Positions 8,952 to 17,890 of a DNA stretch of 58,527 nt are shown here, one piece after another; position 1 is the stretch's first letter, and each line of letters opens with the position of its first letter. Below the pieces are notes generated by a model, which was given only the letters and a program-made list of their open reading frames with translations, had not been told where the DNA came from and did no database searches. A program made the translations under genes and the position numbers. Source of the stretch: JANNAT01 sp031384605 (lineage in GTDB: Bacteria; Pseudomonadota; Alphaproteobacteria; Rhodobacterales; Rhodobacteraceae); assembly GCA_031384605.1 (NCBI GenBank), contig JANNAT010000137.1, positions 1 through 58,527 on the forward strand, given 5' to 3'.

Positions 8952-10142
8952 GTGTTTGACGCGCTGAACCCGCAACCCCAGGACAAAATCCTGCACCTGA
9001 TGCAGATGCTGAAGGATGATCCGCGCGCAGATAAGATTGATCTGGGTGTCGGCGTTTACAAAGACGCCACGGGCCTGACCCCGGTAATGCGCGCGGTTAA
9101 GGCGGCAGAGCGGCACCTGTGGGAAGCCGAGAAAACCAAAACCTACACCGGGCTTGCAGGTGATCCGGCGTTCAACGCAGCGATGGTGCAGTTGATTTTG
9201 GGCGATGGATACACCGACCGCGCGGCATCCGTGGCCACGCCCGGCGGCACGGGGGCGATCCGGCAGGCGCTGGAACTGATCAAACTGGCCAGCCCAACGG
9301 CAACTGTCTGGCTGTCAAACCCAACATGGCCGAACCATCCGTCGATCATCAAATATCTTGGCATGCCGATGGCGCAGTATCGCTACTTCGATGCCGCGTC
9401 GGGCGGTATTGATTTTGCCGGCCTGCTGGCAGATCTTGATCGCGTCAAGGCGGGCGATGTCGTGTTGCTGCATGGCTGCTGCCACAACCCGACAGGGGCC
9501 AATCTGGATGCTGCGCAATGGGCACAGGTGGCTGACATCATGCAGGCACGCGGGGCTATTCCGTTTATCGACCTTGCCTATCAAGGGTTTGGCGATGGGC
9601 TGGATGCCGATGCCGCCCCCACGCGGATGATTGCAGCAGCCTTCCCCGAGGTGATCATCGCCGCGTCCTGTTCCAAGAACTTCGGCATCTACCGCGAACG
9701 CACCGGCGTGTTGATCGCCCTTAGCGACCCCGCCCGCCGCACCGTGACCCAAGGCAATCTGGCCTTCCTGAACCGCCAGAATTACAGCTTTCCGCCCGAT
9801 CATGGCGCGCGATTGGTGACGATGATTTTGGCCGACGATGCCCTGCGTGCCGATTGGATGGCGGAACTGGAAGAGGTGCGCCTGAACATGCTGTCGTTGC
9901 GGCAAGGGTTGGCCGATGCCCTGCGCCTCGCGACCAATTCCGACAGGTTCGATTTCATTGCCGAACATCGCGGCATGTTCTCGCGCCTTGGTCTGACCGA
10001 GCCGCAAGTCAACACGCTGCGCGAAGGGCATGGTATTTATATGGTCGCCGACAGCCGCATCAATATTGCCGGGCTGAACGCAAGGACGGTGCCGATCCTG
10101 GCGTCGGCAATCGCGTCTGTCCTTAAACCTGAAATACTCTAG
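8952..10142 (+). CDS. Aromatic/aspartate aminotransferase, class I PLP enzyme
   Basis: A 396-residue PLP enzyme of the AspC/TyrB type. DLGVGVYKDATGLTP opens the protein, GCCHNPTGANLD carries the Asn that binds the cofactor, and SCSKNFGIYRERTG contains the Schiff-base Lys; the substrate Arg lies in SRINIAGL. The start is GTG at 8952: AAGGA at 8941-8945 is correctly spaced, while the ATG two bases upstream is out of frame. Pairing with the sulfurtransferase suggests one transcript, possibly linking cysteine transamination to mercaptopyruvate sulfur transfer; that link is my inference. Confidence 0.93.
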   Translation: MFDALNPQPQDKILHLMQMLKDDPRADKIDLGVGVYKDATGLTPVMRAVKAAERHLWEAEKTKTYTGLAGDPAFNAAMVQLILGDGYTDRAASVATPGGTGAIRQALELIKLASPTATVWLSNPTWPNHPSIIKYLGMPMAQYRYFDAASGGIDFAGLLADLDRVKAGDVVLLHGCCHNPTGANLDAAQWAQVADIMQARGAIPFIDLAYQGFGDGLDADAAPTRMIAAAFPEVIIAASCSKNFGIYRERTGVLIALSDPARRTVTQGNLAFLNRQNYSFPPDHGARLVTMILADDALRADWMAELEEVRLNMLSLRQGLADALRLATNSDRFDFIAEHRGMFSRLGLTEPQVNTLREGHGIYMVADSRINIAGLNARTVPILASAIASVLKPEIL

Positions 10143-11026
10143 GCTTTGCTGAAATGCGTCCGAACCGCCACAGTCATGCCTGCGGCGATGACAAGGGTCA
10201 TGCCCAACATCGTCAGCGGGTCAGGGAAATGGCCAAACACGACCCAGCCAAAAATGCCCGCCCAGACCACATGCAGATAATTCACCGGGGCCAATAGCGA
10301 TGCAGGTGCCTCGCGATAAGCGGCGGTAAACAGCGCGTGGCCAGCGGTGGAAAGCCCGCCCAACAAGAGCAGTAACATAGTGTTCTGCGTATTTGGCAAC
10401 CGCACAACATCCCAAACCCATGGCAGCATCGCGCCAAAGACCACCGTCCCGATCAAGGCGGAATAGAACAACAGCGAAATCGTCGTCTCTGTCCGCGCCA
10501 ACAACCGCGACAGCAAGACATAGGCCACCGTCGCCGCAGCCGCCAGCACAGCAAACCCCACCCCAACGGGATCCAGCCCGGATCCGGGCCGCACGATTAA
10601 CAACACCCCGATAAATCCAACAATCGCCCCGATCCACCCGGCCAACGGCACCCGCTCTCCTAACATCGGCACCGCCAGCAGCATCACTGCAAACGGGGCC
10701 AGATAGATGATGGCAACCGTTTCCCCCACCGGCATCTGTTGCAACGCCAACCCCATGGCCAACGATGCCAGTGCCAGACTGCCCGCGCGCACCAACACCA
10801 GCCCGGTTTTATCGGTTTTCACCAAAGCCCAGCCATGAGGTGGGGCCAGAAATGCCACCAGCAGCACCAGATTTACCAGATACCTGATCGCCATCACGAA
10901 GGGCACGGCGTGGATCTGCACCAAATGCTTACCCGTCACATCGGCCACGGCAAACATGATCACCGCGACCATGACCAATCCAACACCTTTGATGGCATTG
11001 CCCGGCGCTTGTAGGGAAACTGACAC
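10139..11026 (-). CDS. DMT-superfamily (EamA) transporter
   Basis: About 295 residues with ten membrane helices and two EamA repeats. Repeat one ends LGERVPLAGWIGAIVGFIGV followed by LLIVRPG; repeat two ends FGHFPDPLTMLGMTLVIAAG. I prefer the GTG start at 11026 because AGAGGA lies seven bases upstream; a TTG at 11056 also opens the frame. It converges on the aminotransferase with a four-base overlap of the stops. Substrate unknown. Confidence 0.86.
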   Translation of the reverse strand: MSVSLQAPGNAIKGVGLVMVAVIMFAVADVTGKHLVQIHAVPFVMAIRYLVNLVLLVAFLAPPHGWALVKTDKTGLVLVRAGSLALASLAMGLALQQMPVGETVAIIYLAPFAVMLLAVPMLGERVPLAGWIGAIVGFIGVLLIVRPGSGLDPVGVGFAVLAAAATVAYVLLSRLLARTETTISLLFYSALIGTVVFGAMLPWVWDVVRLPNTQNTMLLLLLGGLSTAGHALFTAAYREAPASLLAPVNYLHVVWAGIFGWVVFGHFPDPLTMLGMTLVIAAGMTVAVRTHFSKA

Positions 11027-11111
11027 GTATCCGATCCTCTTTTGCGCTTTGATCAAGACCTACAACAGCAAACCCCTATCGGAAATCCAAATGCGGCCTT
11101 CCCCCCATACC

Positions 11112-11146
11112 AAAAAAACGGCCCCTGCCGCCGGGGCAAGGGCCGT
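11112..11146 (-). terminator. Rho-independent terminator of glnK-amtB
   Basis: Read on the minus strand this is ACGGCCCTTGCC, a short loop, GGCAGGGGCCGT and then a run of seven T. It is a strong GC-rich hairpin with a T-tract, 70 bases after the amtB stop. A second hairpin without T-tract (GGGCCGG/CCGGCCC around 11189-11207) lies between it and the stop. Confidence 0.9.
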
Positions 11147-11215
11147 TCAGGTTTCACCTTGGGGGGAGGTCCCTACGCGTCAAAACCGGGGCCGGCGCAA
11201 ACCGGCCCACTGACA

Positions 11216-12691
11216 TCACATGTTGTAGGCGCGCTCACCGTGTTCGGCCAAATCAAGGCCTTCACGTTCCACATCATTGGCCACGCGCAGACCCATCAGC
11301 AGATCGACCAATTTGAACAAGATGGCCGACCCGATGCCCACGAACAGAATGGTAAACCCAACCGCCCAGACCTGATTCATAAAGTGAACGCTGAACACAT
11401 ACTCAGCTACTTGTAGGGTGCCGGGAACAGATGTGTAATCGGGGATGCCCGCGCCACCAAGGGCTGGGTTCACCAGAATACCCGTGGCAAGCGCCCCGAT
11501 GATACCGCCTAAACCGTGGATGCCGAACACATCAAGGCTGTCGTCCAGTTTGAACATATTCTTGACGTAGCCGACAAAGAAGAAGCACGCCACGCCTGCC
11601 CCAAGGCCCAGGACCAACGATCCCATCGGCCCCGCAAAGCCGCAGGCCGGAGTGATTGCAACCAGACCCGTCACCACGCCTGATACCAGACCCAGCAACG
11701 ATGGCTTACCCTTCATCAACCATTCCGCAAACATCCACGCCACACCCGCCGCAGCCGTGGCAATAAAGGTGTTCACAATCACCAAAGACGTGATCGAGTT
11801 GGATTCGAAGTTAGACCCGGCGTTAAAGCCAAACCAGCCAACCCACAGCAGTGCCGCGCCGATCATCGTCATGGTCAGCGAATGCGGTGCCATGGATTCC
11901 TTGCCATAGCCAACCCGCTTGCCCAGCATGATACAGCCAACCAGACCGGCAATCCCTGCGTTGATATGCACAACCGTGCCGCCCGCAAAGTCCAGCGCAC
12001 CCCAGTTCCACAGCAATCCGTTCGCGGCAAGATTGGCACTGGCAGCTTCTGCACCGGCCGTATCGCCCGCCGCTTCGGCAATCAGTTTCAGCGTTTGTTG
12101 TTCAGCCAGGAAATCCGGGCCGCCCCACCACCAAACCATATGCGCCATCGGAAAGTAGATGAACGTTACCCACAAAATGATGAACACCATCAGGCTGGAA
12201 AACTTGATCCGTTCCGCAAACGCGCCAACGATCAGGGCCGGGGTGATCATCGCAAAGGTCATCTGAAAGGCAATGAAGGTGAATTCCGGCAACCAGACAC
12301 CGTTGGTGAATGTCGGCACCATCGTGGTTACATCCACGCCGCGCAGAAAGGCCTTGTCAAAGCCGCCGACATAACTGTCCCACGCGCCGCCAGATGAAAA
12401 CGCCAGCGAATACCCATAGGTCACCCAGATAATTGCCACCACAGACGCAATGGCAAACACTTGGGTCAGCATAGAAAGCATGTTCTTGGTGCGCACCAAG
12501 CCGCCGTAAAACAACGCCAGACCCGGCACTGTCATCAGCAACACCAGCACGGTCGAAATGCTCATCCAGGCGACATCGCCTTTATCAACCACTTTTTCAA
12601 AGACGTAAGGGGCAATGGCTGCCGCATCCTGCGCCATCGCCGGAAAGGCGGCCAGCAGACCAACCCCGGCAAGTCCTAGCTTTTTCATCAT
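11216..12691 (-). CDS. amtB: Ammonium transporter
   Basis: A 491-residue Amt/MEP/Rh channel for ammonium in the inner membrane. A cleavable N-terminal signal-like segment (ending AMAQDAAA) is followed by eleven helices. Family motifs include GLALFYGGLVRTKNMLSM, DFAGGTVVHINAGIAGLVG with the first pore His, and FGIHGLGGIIGALATGI with the second pore His. The start at 12691 (Met-Met-Lys-Lys) is chosen over an upstream in-frame ATG because it begins the signal segment and has a GGGGAA element just upstream. glnK lies 13 bases before it in the same direction, the usual operon in which GlnK blocks the channel when nitrogen is plentiful. Confidence 0.96.
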   Translation of the reverse strand: MMKKLGLAGVGLLAAFPAMAQDAAAIAPYVFEKVVDKGDVAWMSISTVLVLLMTVPGLALFYGGLVRTKNMLSMLTQVFAIASVVAIIWVTYGYSLAFSSGGAWDSYVGGFDKAFLRGVDVTTMVPTFTNGVWLPEFTFIAFQMTFAMITPALIVGAFAERIKFSSLMVFIILWVTFIYFPMAHMVWWWGGPDFLAEQQTLKLIAEAAGDTAGAEAASANLAANGLLWNWGALDFAGGTVVHINAGIAGLVGCIMLGKRVGYGKESMAPHSLTMTMIGAALLWVGWFGFNAGSNFESNSITSLVIVNTFIATAAAGVAWMFAEWLMKGKPSLLGLVSGVVTGLVAITPACGFAGPMGSLVLGLGAGVACFFFVGYVKNMFKLDDSLDVFGIHGLGGIIGALATGILVNPALGGAGIPDYTSVPGTLQVAEYVFSVHFMNQVWAVGFTILFVGIGSAILFKLVDLLMGLRVANDVEREGLDLAEHGERAYNM

Positions 12692-12704
12692 TCTGGATTC
12701 CCCT

Positions 12705-13043
12705 TTACAGCGCGTCGTCATCGGTTTCACCCGTGCGCACACGCAACGCGCTTTGCACGTCGATCACGAAAATTTTGCCATCGCCGATTTTACCGGTGCG
12801 GGCGGTTTTGCTGATGGTGTCGACCACTTGCTCGGCCAACCCATCGCTGACAACCATTTCCAGCCGCATTTTCGGCACGAAATTCACCGCATATTCAGCG
12901 CCACGATAGATTTCGGTATGGCCCGACTGTGTGCCAAATCCTTTGATTTCTGTAACCATCATGCCCCGCACGCCCAGCGTGGTCAGCGCTTCGCGGACCT
13001 CGTCAAGCTTGTATGGTTTGATGGCGGCTATGATCATTTTCAC
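12705..13043 (-). CDS. glnK: Nitrogen regulatory protein P-II (GlnK type)
   Basis: A 112-residue trimeric signalling protein that reads 2-oxoglutarate and ATP/ADP and controls AmtB and other nitrogen targets. The start is GTG at 13043 (preceded by AAAGGGG at good spacing), giving MKMIIAAIKPYKLDEV. The T-loop carries the uridylylation Tyr51 in GAEYAVNF, and the C-terminal signature GKIGDGKIFV is present. The immediate downstream amtB makes GlnK the better name than GlnB. I found no convincing sigma-54 promoter in the 250 bases upstream. Confidence 0.95.
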   Translation of the reverse strand: MKMIIAAIKPYKLDEVREALTTLGVRGMMVTEIKGFGTQSGHTEIYRGAEYAVNFVPKMRLEMVVSDGLAEQVVDTISKTARTGKIGDGKIFVIDVQSALRVRTGETDDDAL

Positions 13044-13173
13044 GACGCACCCCTTTCTGGCGACCCCTGATGGGCCTTGCCATGAGTGAGGCGTTCTTCG
13101 CAGCTGCAGCACAAGTTTGCGGCAGTGCGAAAAGCGTTATCCAAGGCGCAGGCACAATAAATCCGCACATTTA

Positions 13174-13200
13174 TTCGCCTATGCCTATTTTATAGGCGAA
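13174..13200. promoter_or_regulatory. Perfect 9-bp inverted repeat in the glnK/PBP1A divergent region
   Basis: TTCGCCTAT and ATAGGCGAA are exact reverse complements separated by nine AT-rich bases. It sits in the 249-base gap between the divergent glnK and the class A PBP gene, 93 bases before the latter. The symmetry suggests a dimeric repressor or activator site; there is no T-tract that would make it a terminator. A related but imperfect element (TTGCCT...AGGCGAA) occurs at 40881-40900. Which regulator binds is unknown. Confidence 0.45.
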
Positions 13201-13292
13201 AGACGAGTGCGAATCATGACTGCGACCGCTCTACATTCCGGATCAAAGCGGCTATTGTTCGCGCAACGAATACAAATAAAGCGCAGGCATCC

Positions 13293-15491
13293 ATGGCGGC
13301 ATCAGGCAAGGGACGGGACGGGCCATTGGTGGCGGACCGCCGCTATACATCGGCGCGTGCGGTTGCCGCAAAGGCTGGCTTGGGTCGTGGAAACCCGCCG
13401 CCGCGCAAGCCCACAACCAAACGCGCGCCGAAACGTGGCTATACCCCGCGAAATCCCATTCTTGCGCTGATCTTCGGATTTGTCCGCTTTATATGGCGCA
13501 TGCTTTGGGGCGTGGCCTGGCGGGTTGGGTTCGTGTCTGCCTTGGTCTTGGCCGGCATCGTTTTCTACTTTTACGCCCAACTGCCGCCCGTTGCCGATTT
13601 GTTGGATGCGCGCGCACGCGGGTCGGTCACCTTGATGGATCGCAACGACAAGGTGTTCGCGTGGCGCGGCGAAAGCTTTGGCGGCCAGATCACGTCGGAT
13701 ACCGTATCGCCCGATCTTCTGAACGCCGTGATCGCTACCGAAGACAAACGCTTTTACGGCCATTTCGGCATCAGCCCCCGCGGCATTGCATCGGCCATCA
13801 AGATCAACATGGCCGCAGGGCGCGGGCCGTTGGAAGGCAACGGCGGGTCAACGATTACCCAGCAGGTCGCGAAATTACTGTGCTTGGGCGTGGTCTATGA
13901 CCCAACCCAGTGGAAATCAGAGGCGGCTTACGAAGAAGATTGCCGGTCTGGCGGCATTTGGCGAAAGCTGAAAGAATTCCCCTATGCCATGGCGATGGAG
14001 GCGAAATATTCCAAGGCCGAGATTCTGACGATCTATTTCAACCGCGCCTATCTGGGCGCAGGCGCGCGCGGGTTTGAGGCCGCCGCCCAGCGCTATTTCA
14101 GCGTATCGGCCAATCAGGTGAACCCGCCGCAGGCGGCGATGTTGGCGGGCTTGCTGAAAGCCCCGTCGCGCTATGCCCCCACCAACAGCTTGCAACGCGC
14201 CCAGGACCGCGCGGGTGTGGTGATCGGGTTGATGCAGGAACAAGGCTATCTTTCGGCCGCCGCCGCCGATGATGCGCGCGCAAACCCGGCGCAGTTGTCG
14301 GCCGAAGCGCAAACCAAATCGGGGGGCTATTTCGCCGATTGGGTGATGGAATCGGCCCCTGATTTCCTGACGTCGCAAACCACCGAAGACGTGATCATGC
14401 GCACCACGTTGGACCCTCGCCTGCAAAAGGCATCCGAAGAGGCGTTGGATTGGGTGTTTGAAAACAAGGTCAAACCGGGATCAAAGGCGCAAGTTGCTAT
14501 TGTGGTGATGAGTGCGGACGGCGCCGTGCGCGCCATGGTTGGCGGGCGCCAGATTGAAGAGGCCGGTTCTTTCAACCGCGCCACCATGGCCAAACGCCAG
14601 ACCGGATCGTCGTTCAAACCCTTCGTCTATGCCGCCGCCCTTGATCTGGGGTGGAGCCCCGCCGATTTTGTCGAAGACATCCCCCTGACAATCAACATTC
14701 CCGGATCGGGAGATTGGTCACCGGAAAACTATGACCGCGAGTTCAAAGGCCTAATGACCCTGACCGAAGCGTTGAAAGACAGCCGCAACATTCCTGCGGT
14801 GCGCGTGTCTGAAATGGTTGGCCGCGACGCCGTGCGCGCTGTGGCCAACGGCTTTGGCATCCAATCCGATCTGGCGGCGGGGCCAGCCCTGGCGCTGGGG
14901 GCATCGGAATCGACGTTGATCGAAATGACCGGCGCTTATGCTGGGATTCTGAACGGCGGATCCTCGGTAACGCCCTACGGCTTGGTCGAGCTGAAACTGA
15001 AAGATGACCCCGAGCCATTGATGGGCGTCAGCGGTGGCATTGGTGAGCGGGTCATCTCGCAGGAAGCCGCCCAATTGCTGACCTATATGATGAGCGAAGT
15101 CGTTGAATCCGGCACCGGCACCCGCGCGCGCCTTGATGGCCGCCCGGCAGCCGGCAAAACCGGCACCACCACAGCAGGCCGCGATGCGTGGTTCATCGGC
15201 TTTACCGCCGATTACGTGGTAGGCGTCTGGATGGGGTATGACGACAACACGCCACTGACCGGCGTGACCGGCGGCGGCTTGCCTGCCGAAATCTGGCACG
15301 AAGTTATGGTGCGCGTCAGCGAAGGCTTGCCCGTGACTGATCTGCAAATGATCATCCCCGAATCCCGTAACCCGCCGCAACCGGAATTTGTCGAACAACC
15401 GTTTGATCCGGCATTTGATCCAGCCCCGCAAGAACGGCAACGCGACCCGATCGAAAATCTGCTGCGCGAGATTTTGGGCGCGGGTAACTGA
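13293..15491 (+). CDS. Class A penicillin-binding protein (PBP1A family)
   Basis: A 732-residue bifunctional peptidoglycan synthase. A basic cytoplasmic tail (residues 1-60) precedes one membrane helix (about 70-95). The glycosyltransferase-51 domain shows ATEDKRFYGHFGISPRGI with the catalytic Glu, GGSTITQQVAK and KAEILTIYFNRAYLG. The transpeptidase domain has the active serine in TGSSFKPF (S-x-x-K), the second motif SRN in LKDSRNIPA, and GKTGTT. A Pro/Glu-rich tail follows. ATG 13293 has AGG about five bases upstream. It polymerises and crosslinks the wall that the lytic enzymes in this window remodel. Confidence 0.95.
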   Translation: MAASGKGRDGPLVADRRYTSARAVAAKAGLGRGNPPPRKPTTKRAPKRGYTPRNPILALIFGFVRFIWRMLWGVAWRVGFVSALVLAGIVFYFYAQLPPVADLLDARARGSVTLMDRNDKVFAWRGESFGGQITSDTVSPDLLNAVIATEDKRFYGHFGISPRGIASAIKINMAAGRGPLEGNGGSTITQQVAKLLCLGVVYDPTQWKSEAAYEEDCRSGGIWRKLKEFPYAMAMEAKYSKAEILTIYFNRAYLGAGARGFEAAAQRYFSVSANQVNPPQAAMLAGLLKAPSRYAPTNSLQRAQDRAGVVIGLMQEQGYLSAAAADDARANPAQLSAEAQTKSGGYFADWVMESAPDFLTSQTTEDVIMRTTLDPRLQKASEEALDWVFENKVKPGSKAQVAIVVMSADGAVRAMVGGRQIEEAGSFNRATMAKRQTGSSFKPFVYAAALDLGWSPADFVEDIPLTINIPGSGDWSPENYDREFKGLMTLTEALKDSRNIPAVRVSEMVGRDAVRAVANGFGIQSDLAAGPALALGASESTLIEMTGAYAGILNGGSSVTPYGLVELKLKDDPEPLMGVSGGIGERVISQEAAQLLTYMMSEVVESGTGTRARLDGRPAAGKTGTTTAGRDAWFIGFTADYVVGVWMGYDDNTPLTGVTGGGLPAEIWHEVMVRVSEGLPVTDLQMIIPESRNPPQPEFVEQPFDPAFDPAPQERQRDPIENLLREILGAGN

Positions 15492-15595
15492 CAGGCCACG
15501 CGCCCCGATTGGCCAAGGTCCACCGCGTTTCAATGGTGTTGACAGAATTCTGCGTCAGCGTAGTGTTTCGTGATATTTCAACATTGGAGTTCACG

Positions 15596-15820
15596 ATGCG
15601 GAAAATTCTTCTATCCAGTACCACCGCTTTTGCGATGTCGGTCTGTATGGCACAGGCAGGTGGCATGGCCGAACCCGTGATGGAACCCCAAGTTGTTGCG
15701 GCGGCAACCAGTTCCAGCTCGGGCGGCGTGATCATTCCGCTTTTGCTGTTGCTGATCGTGGCGGCGGCAGTGGCCGGCGGCGGCACAAGCGGCACGGGTG
15801 GCGGTGGCAGTGGCGGTTGA
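15596..15820 (+). CDS. Small exported Gly-rich protein with one membrane segment
   Basis: 74 residues: a signal peptide (MRKILLSSTTAFAMSVCMAQ), then AGGMAEPVMEPQVVAA, a hydrophobic stretch VIIPLLLLLIVAAAVAGG, and a Gly/Ser/Thr tail. TTGGAG six bases upstream of the ATG supports the start. Short proteins with the same AGGMAEPVxEP motif and a membrane segment recur in Rhodobacteraceae, but I know of no assigned function. It may be anchored in the inner membrane with the acidic motif on the periplasmic side. Confidence 0.7.
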   Translation: MRKILLSSTTAFAMSVCMAQAGGMAEPVMEPQVVAAATSSSSGGVIIPLLLLLIVAAAVAGGGTSGTGGGGSGG

Positions 15821-15874
15821 ACGCAAACGCATTTCTTACAGCTGCGACTGTGCGACGGAGTAAATACTGCGCGT

Positions 15875-17269
15875 TTATTGCTTAATCGCCATAAACCGCA
15901 ACCCTTCGGCTTTGGCCGCCTTTTCAATCGTGATGGTTACCGGTTCAAACCGATAGCCTTCCAACACCGGCATGAAAACACCGCTCCACCCAAAGGGCAC
16001 GGTGCAGCCAAAGCTGTTGATATTGTAGATCCCGCAGCCGCTTTCGCTGCCGTCATCAGCCGAAATGCCGCTTAAAATCGACGCGCCCGCAAGAGGCGCG
16101 TCGAATTCATCGGTAATCCGGCCCCAGTATTCAACTTTGCGATCAAACTCGATGCGCGCTTTGGCGATGCTGGCCGCCATGTCAAACCCCAACGGTTTGC
16201 CTGCACCTATCAGGGCCTTTACCTCACGGGTCGCGGCCTCAAGGCCCGCCGGAATATCGCCCGTTGCCCAGTTCATATTCTCATTATACAGCCACAGATA
16301 TTCGTCAGCTGTGCGCAACCCATTATAAAGATTGTATTTATACAGGTTCATCCGATCTGTATCATCCGCCATGTAATACCCGATGAACCGCGTTGATTTC
16401 CACAGGTTCAACAGACCATCGGCATAAACCGCCTGGCCCAACGTGAATTTTTCGCTAGCCGCCGCTTGGGCCGCAGGCATCAGATACTGAATGCCATTTT
16501 TCAGATAATCGCCCGCCAAATCAAAGTCTTTGGCCCCAAGATAGTAATAAGACGATTCATTGCCATCGATCAGCCGCGCGCGGCCATCAATTGCCGCATA
16601 CATCCCGCTGATGAACGCGCGGTATAGGGCATAGTTGCCGGTGCTTGGATCCTCATTCCATTGGCGCTGATCCAGAATTGATCCGATCAGCCATAGTGCC
16701 AGAATTTGAACGTCTGGCATCTCGGCCTGAATGGCAGTCACAAATTGGGCGCCGCGATTGAAAACAACGCCTTGCACGGCGTCAAAGTTTTGATCCGGAT
16801 AGCGTTCGGCAGAATAGACCCAAGGGCTATAGCCATAGGTTTCGGCATCCCACAAAATACCTTTGAACCCACCTGCCGCTGCCGTGCGGGCAAAGTTGCG
16901 GATATTGGTTTCGGCCGATTGCCAATCGGCATCATCTGTCCATACCCACCCATCTTCGGCAGTGCCCCACATTACCAGAAAATTGTCGGTCAAATTAGTG
17001 AATTTAATGCCGGAAAGAATATCTCGCTGGGCCTGATATTCGTCTTCTGGGTAGGGGGTTTTGGTAAAAATCGCCTGCCCCATCGGCAGTTTCACGCCAA
17101 TCCCATCAAAGGGCAGCGTTTCATAGGCGGCCAGATTGTCACGCAACTGTTCGGGGCTGGGCATGTCCCAGCCAAATTCAATCAGCTTTTTCTTTGGGGT
17201 GTTCTCGGCCCATCCGGCACCTGCCAATCCCGCAAAAAGACACCCAAATGCAAAAGCTTTGAATGTCAT
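15875..17269 (-). CDS. Exported TIM-barrel-like, glycosidase-like protein of unknown function
   Basis: 464 residues with a signal peptide ending AGAGWAENTP. The mature protein opens KKLIEFGWDMPSPEQLRDNL and FDGIGVKLP, a beginning I associate with barrel-fold proteins annotated as possible glycoside hydrolases in Planctomycetes and relatives. Candidate acidic residues lie in GFKGILWDAETYGYSPW, LIDGNESSYYYLG and ADEYLWLYNENMNWATG. The last 80 residues (after GRITDEFDAPLAG) resemble a small beta-sandwich such as a carboxypeptidase-regulatory-like domain. No catalytic pair can be assigned from sequence alone. It is followed on the same strand (upstream in transcription) by mlaC after nine bases and so may belong to the mla transcript. 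Confidence 0.6.
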   Translation of the reverse strand: MTFKAFAFGCLFAGLAGAGWAENTPKKKLIEFGWDMPSPEQLRDNLAAYETLPFDGIGVKLPMGQAIFTKTPYPEDEYQAQRDILSGIKFTNLTDNFLVMWGTAEDGWVWTDDADWQSAETNIRNFARTAAAGGFKGILWDAETYGYSPWVYSAERYPDQNFDAVQGVVFNRGAQFVTAIQAEMPDVQILALWLIGSILDQRQWNEDPSTGNYALYRAFISGMYAAIDGRARLIDGNESSYYYLGAKDFDLAGDYLKNGIQYLMPAAQAAASEKFTLGQAVYADGLLNLWKSTRFIGYYMADDTDRMNLYKYNLYNGLRTADEYLWLYNENMNWATGDIPAGLEAATREVKALIGAGKPLGFDMAASIAKARIEFDRKVEYWGRITDEFDAPLAGASILSGISADDGSESGCGIYNINSFGCTVPFGWSGVFMPVLEGYRFEPVTITIEKAAKAEGLRFMAIKQ

Positions 17270-17278
17270 CCGCAGCCC

Positions 17279-17890
17279 TTAGACCACTTTCAGATCAGCG
17301 ATCAGCGCGTCGATGTCACCCTTGCGCTTGTCCAAAATCGCACCGATTTCGGCACGTTCTGACGCCAGCATGTTGATGCCTTCGATAATGATGTTGAAAA
17401 ACAGATTTTTGCCTGATTTGTCAGACACATGCCAGCGCAGATCAAACGGGGCCTCGCCCTTTAGCGTGGCAACCGTGATCACTTCGTAATAACTTTTCAC
17501 GGCTTTCGCATCGACCACTTCGATCTTGCCACCAATGAATTCGCGAAAGCGGCGACCGTATTTGCGGCTGATATAGCCTTGAAACGCCTTGGTAAACGCC
17601 GACATCTGCGCCGAACTTGCCGATTTCGCGGCAACCCCCAGGGTTGACCGCGCAATCACTGCAACATCGGCATAGCGTGAAAAGATGCGCTCAAAATCAG
17701 CAAACATCGCGGTTTCGCTTTTGCCCGAGGCGATGGTGGTGTTGATTTCACCAATCGCCTTGTCAATCAGCGCCCGTGCTTGGTCCACATTCAGCGCAAG
17801 TGCCGGAAACGGCAGGGCAAGGGCAACCGACCCCAAAGCAAATCCAGCTGCAAAGCGGCGACGCGACATCATGGAATGATTATTGTGCAT
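17279..17890 (-). CDS. mlaC: MlaC/Ttg2D-family periplasmic phospholipid-binding protein
   Basis: A 203-residue exported protein that shuttles phospholipid between the outer-membrane MlaA complex and the inner-membrane MlaFEDB transporter. A twin-Arg-like signal (MSRRRFAAGFALGSVALALP) is followed by the MlaC core, with FSRYADVAVIARSTLG, FQGYISRKYGRRFREF and WHVSDKSGKNLFFNIIIEG. The start at 17890 has GAGG upstream and overlaps the mlaA stop, indicating translational coupling. mlaFEDB is not in the window. Confidence 0.9.
   Translation of the reverse strand: MHNNHSMMSRRRFAAGFALGSVALALPFPALALNVDQARALIDKAIGEINTTIASGKSETAMFADFERIFSRYADVAVIARSTLGVAAKSASSAQMSAFTKAFQGYISRKYGRRFREFIGGKIEVVDAKAVKSYYEVITVATLKGEAPFDLRWHVSDKSGKNLFFNIIIEGINMLASERAEIGAILDKRKGDIDALIADLKVV

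Noticed and set aside
9315..10031. 238-residue minus-strand open frame
   Set aside because: Shadow of the aminotransferase gene.
13044..13140. Sigma-54 promoter for glnK-amtB
   Set aside because: No GG-N10-GC element of acceptable quality was found on the minus strand here.
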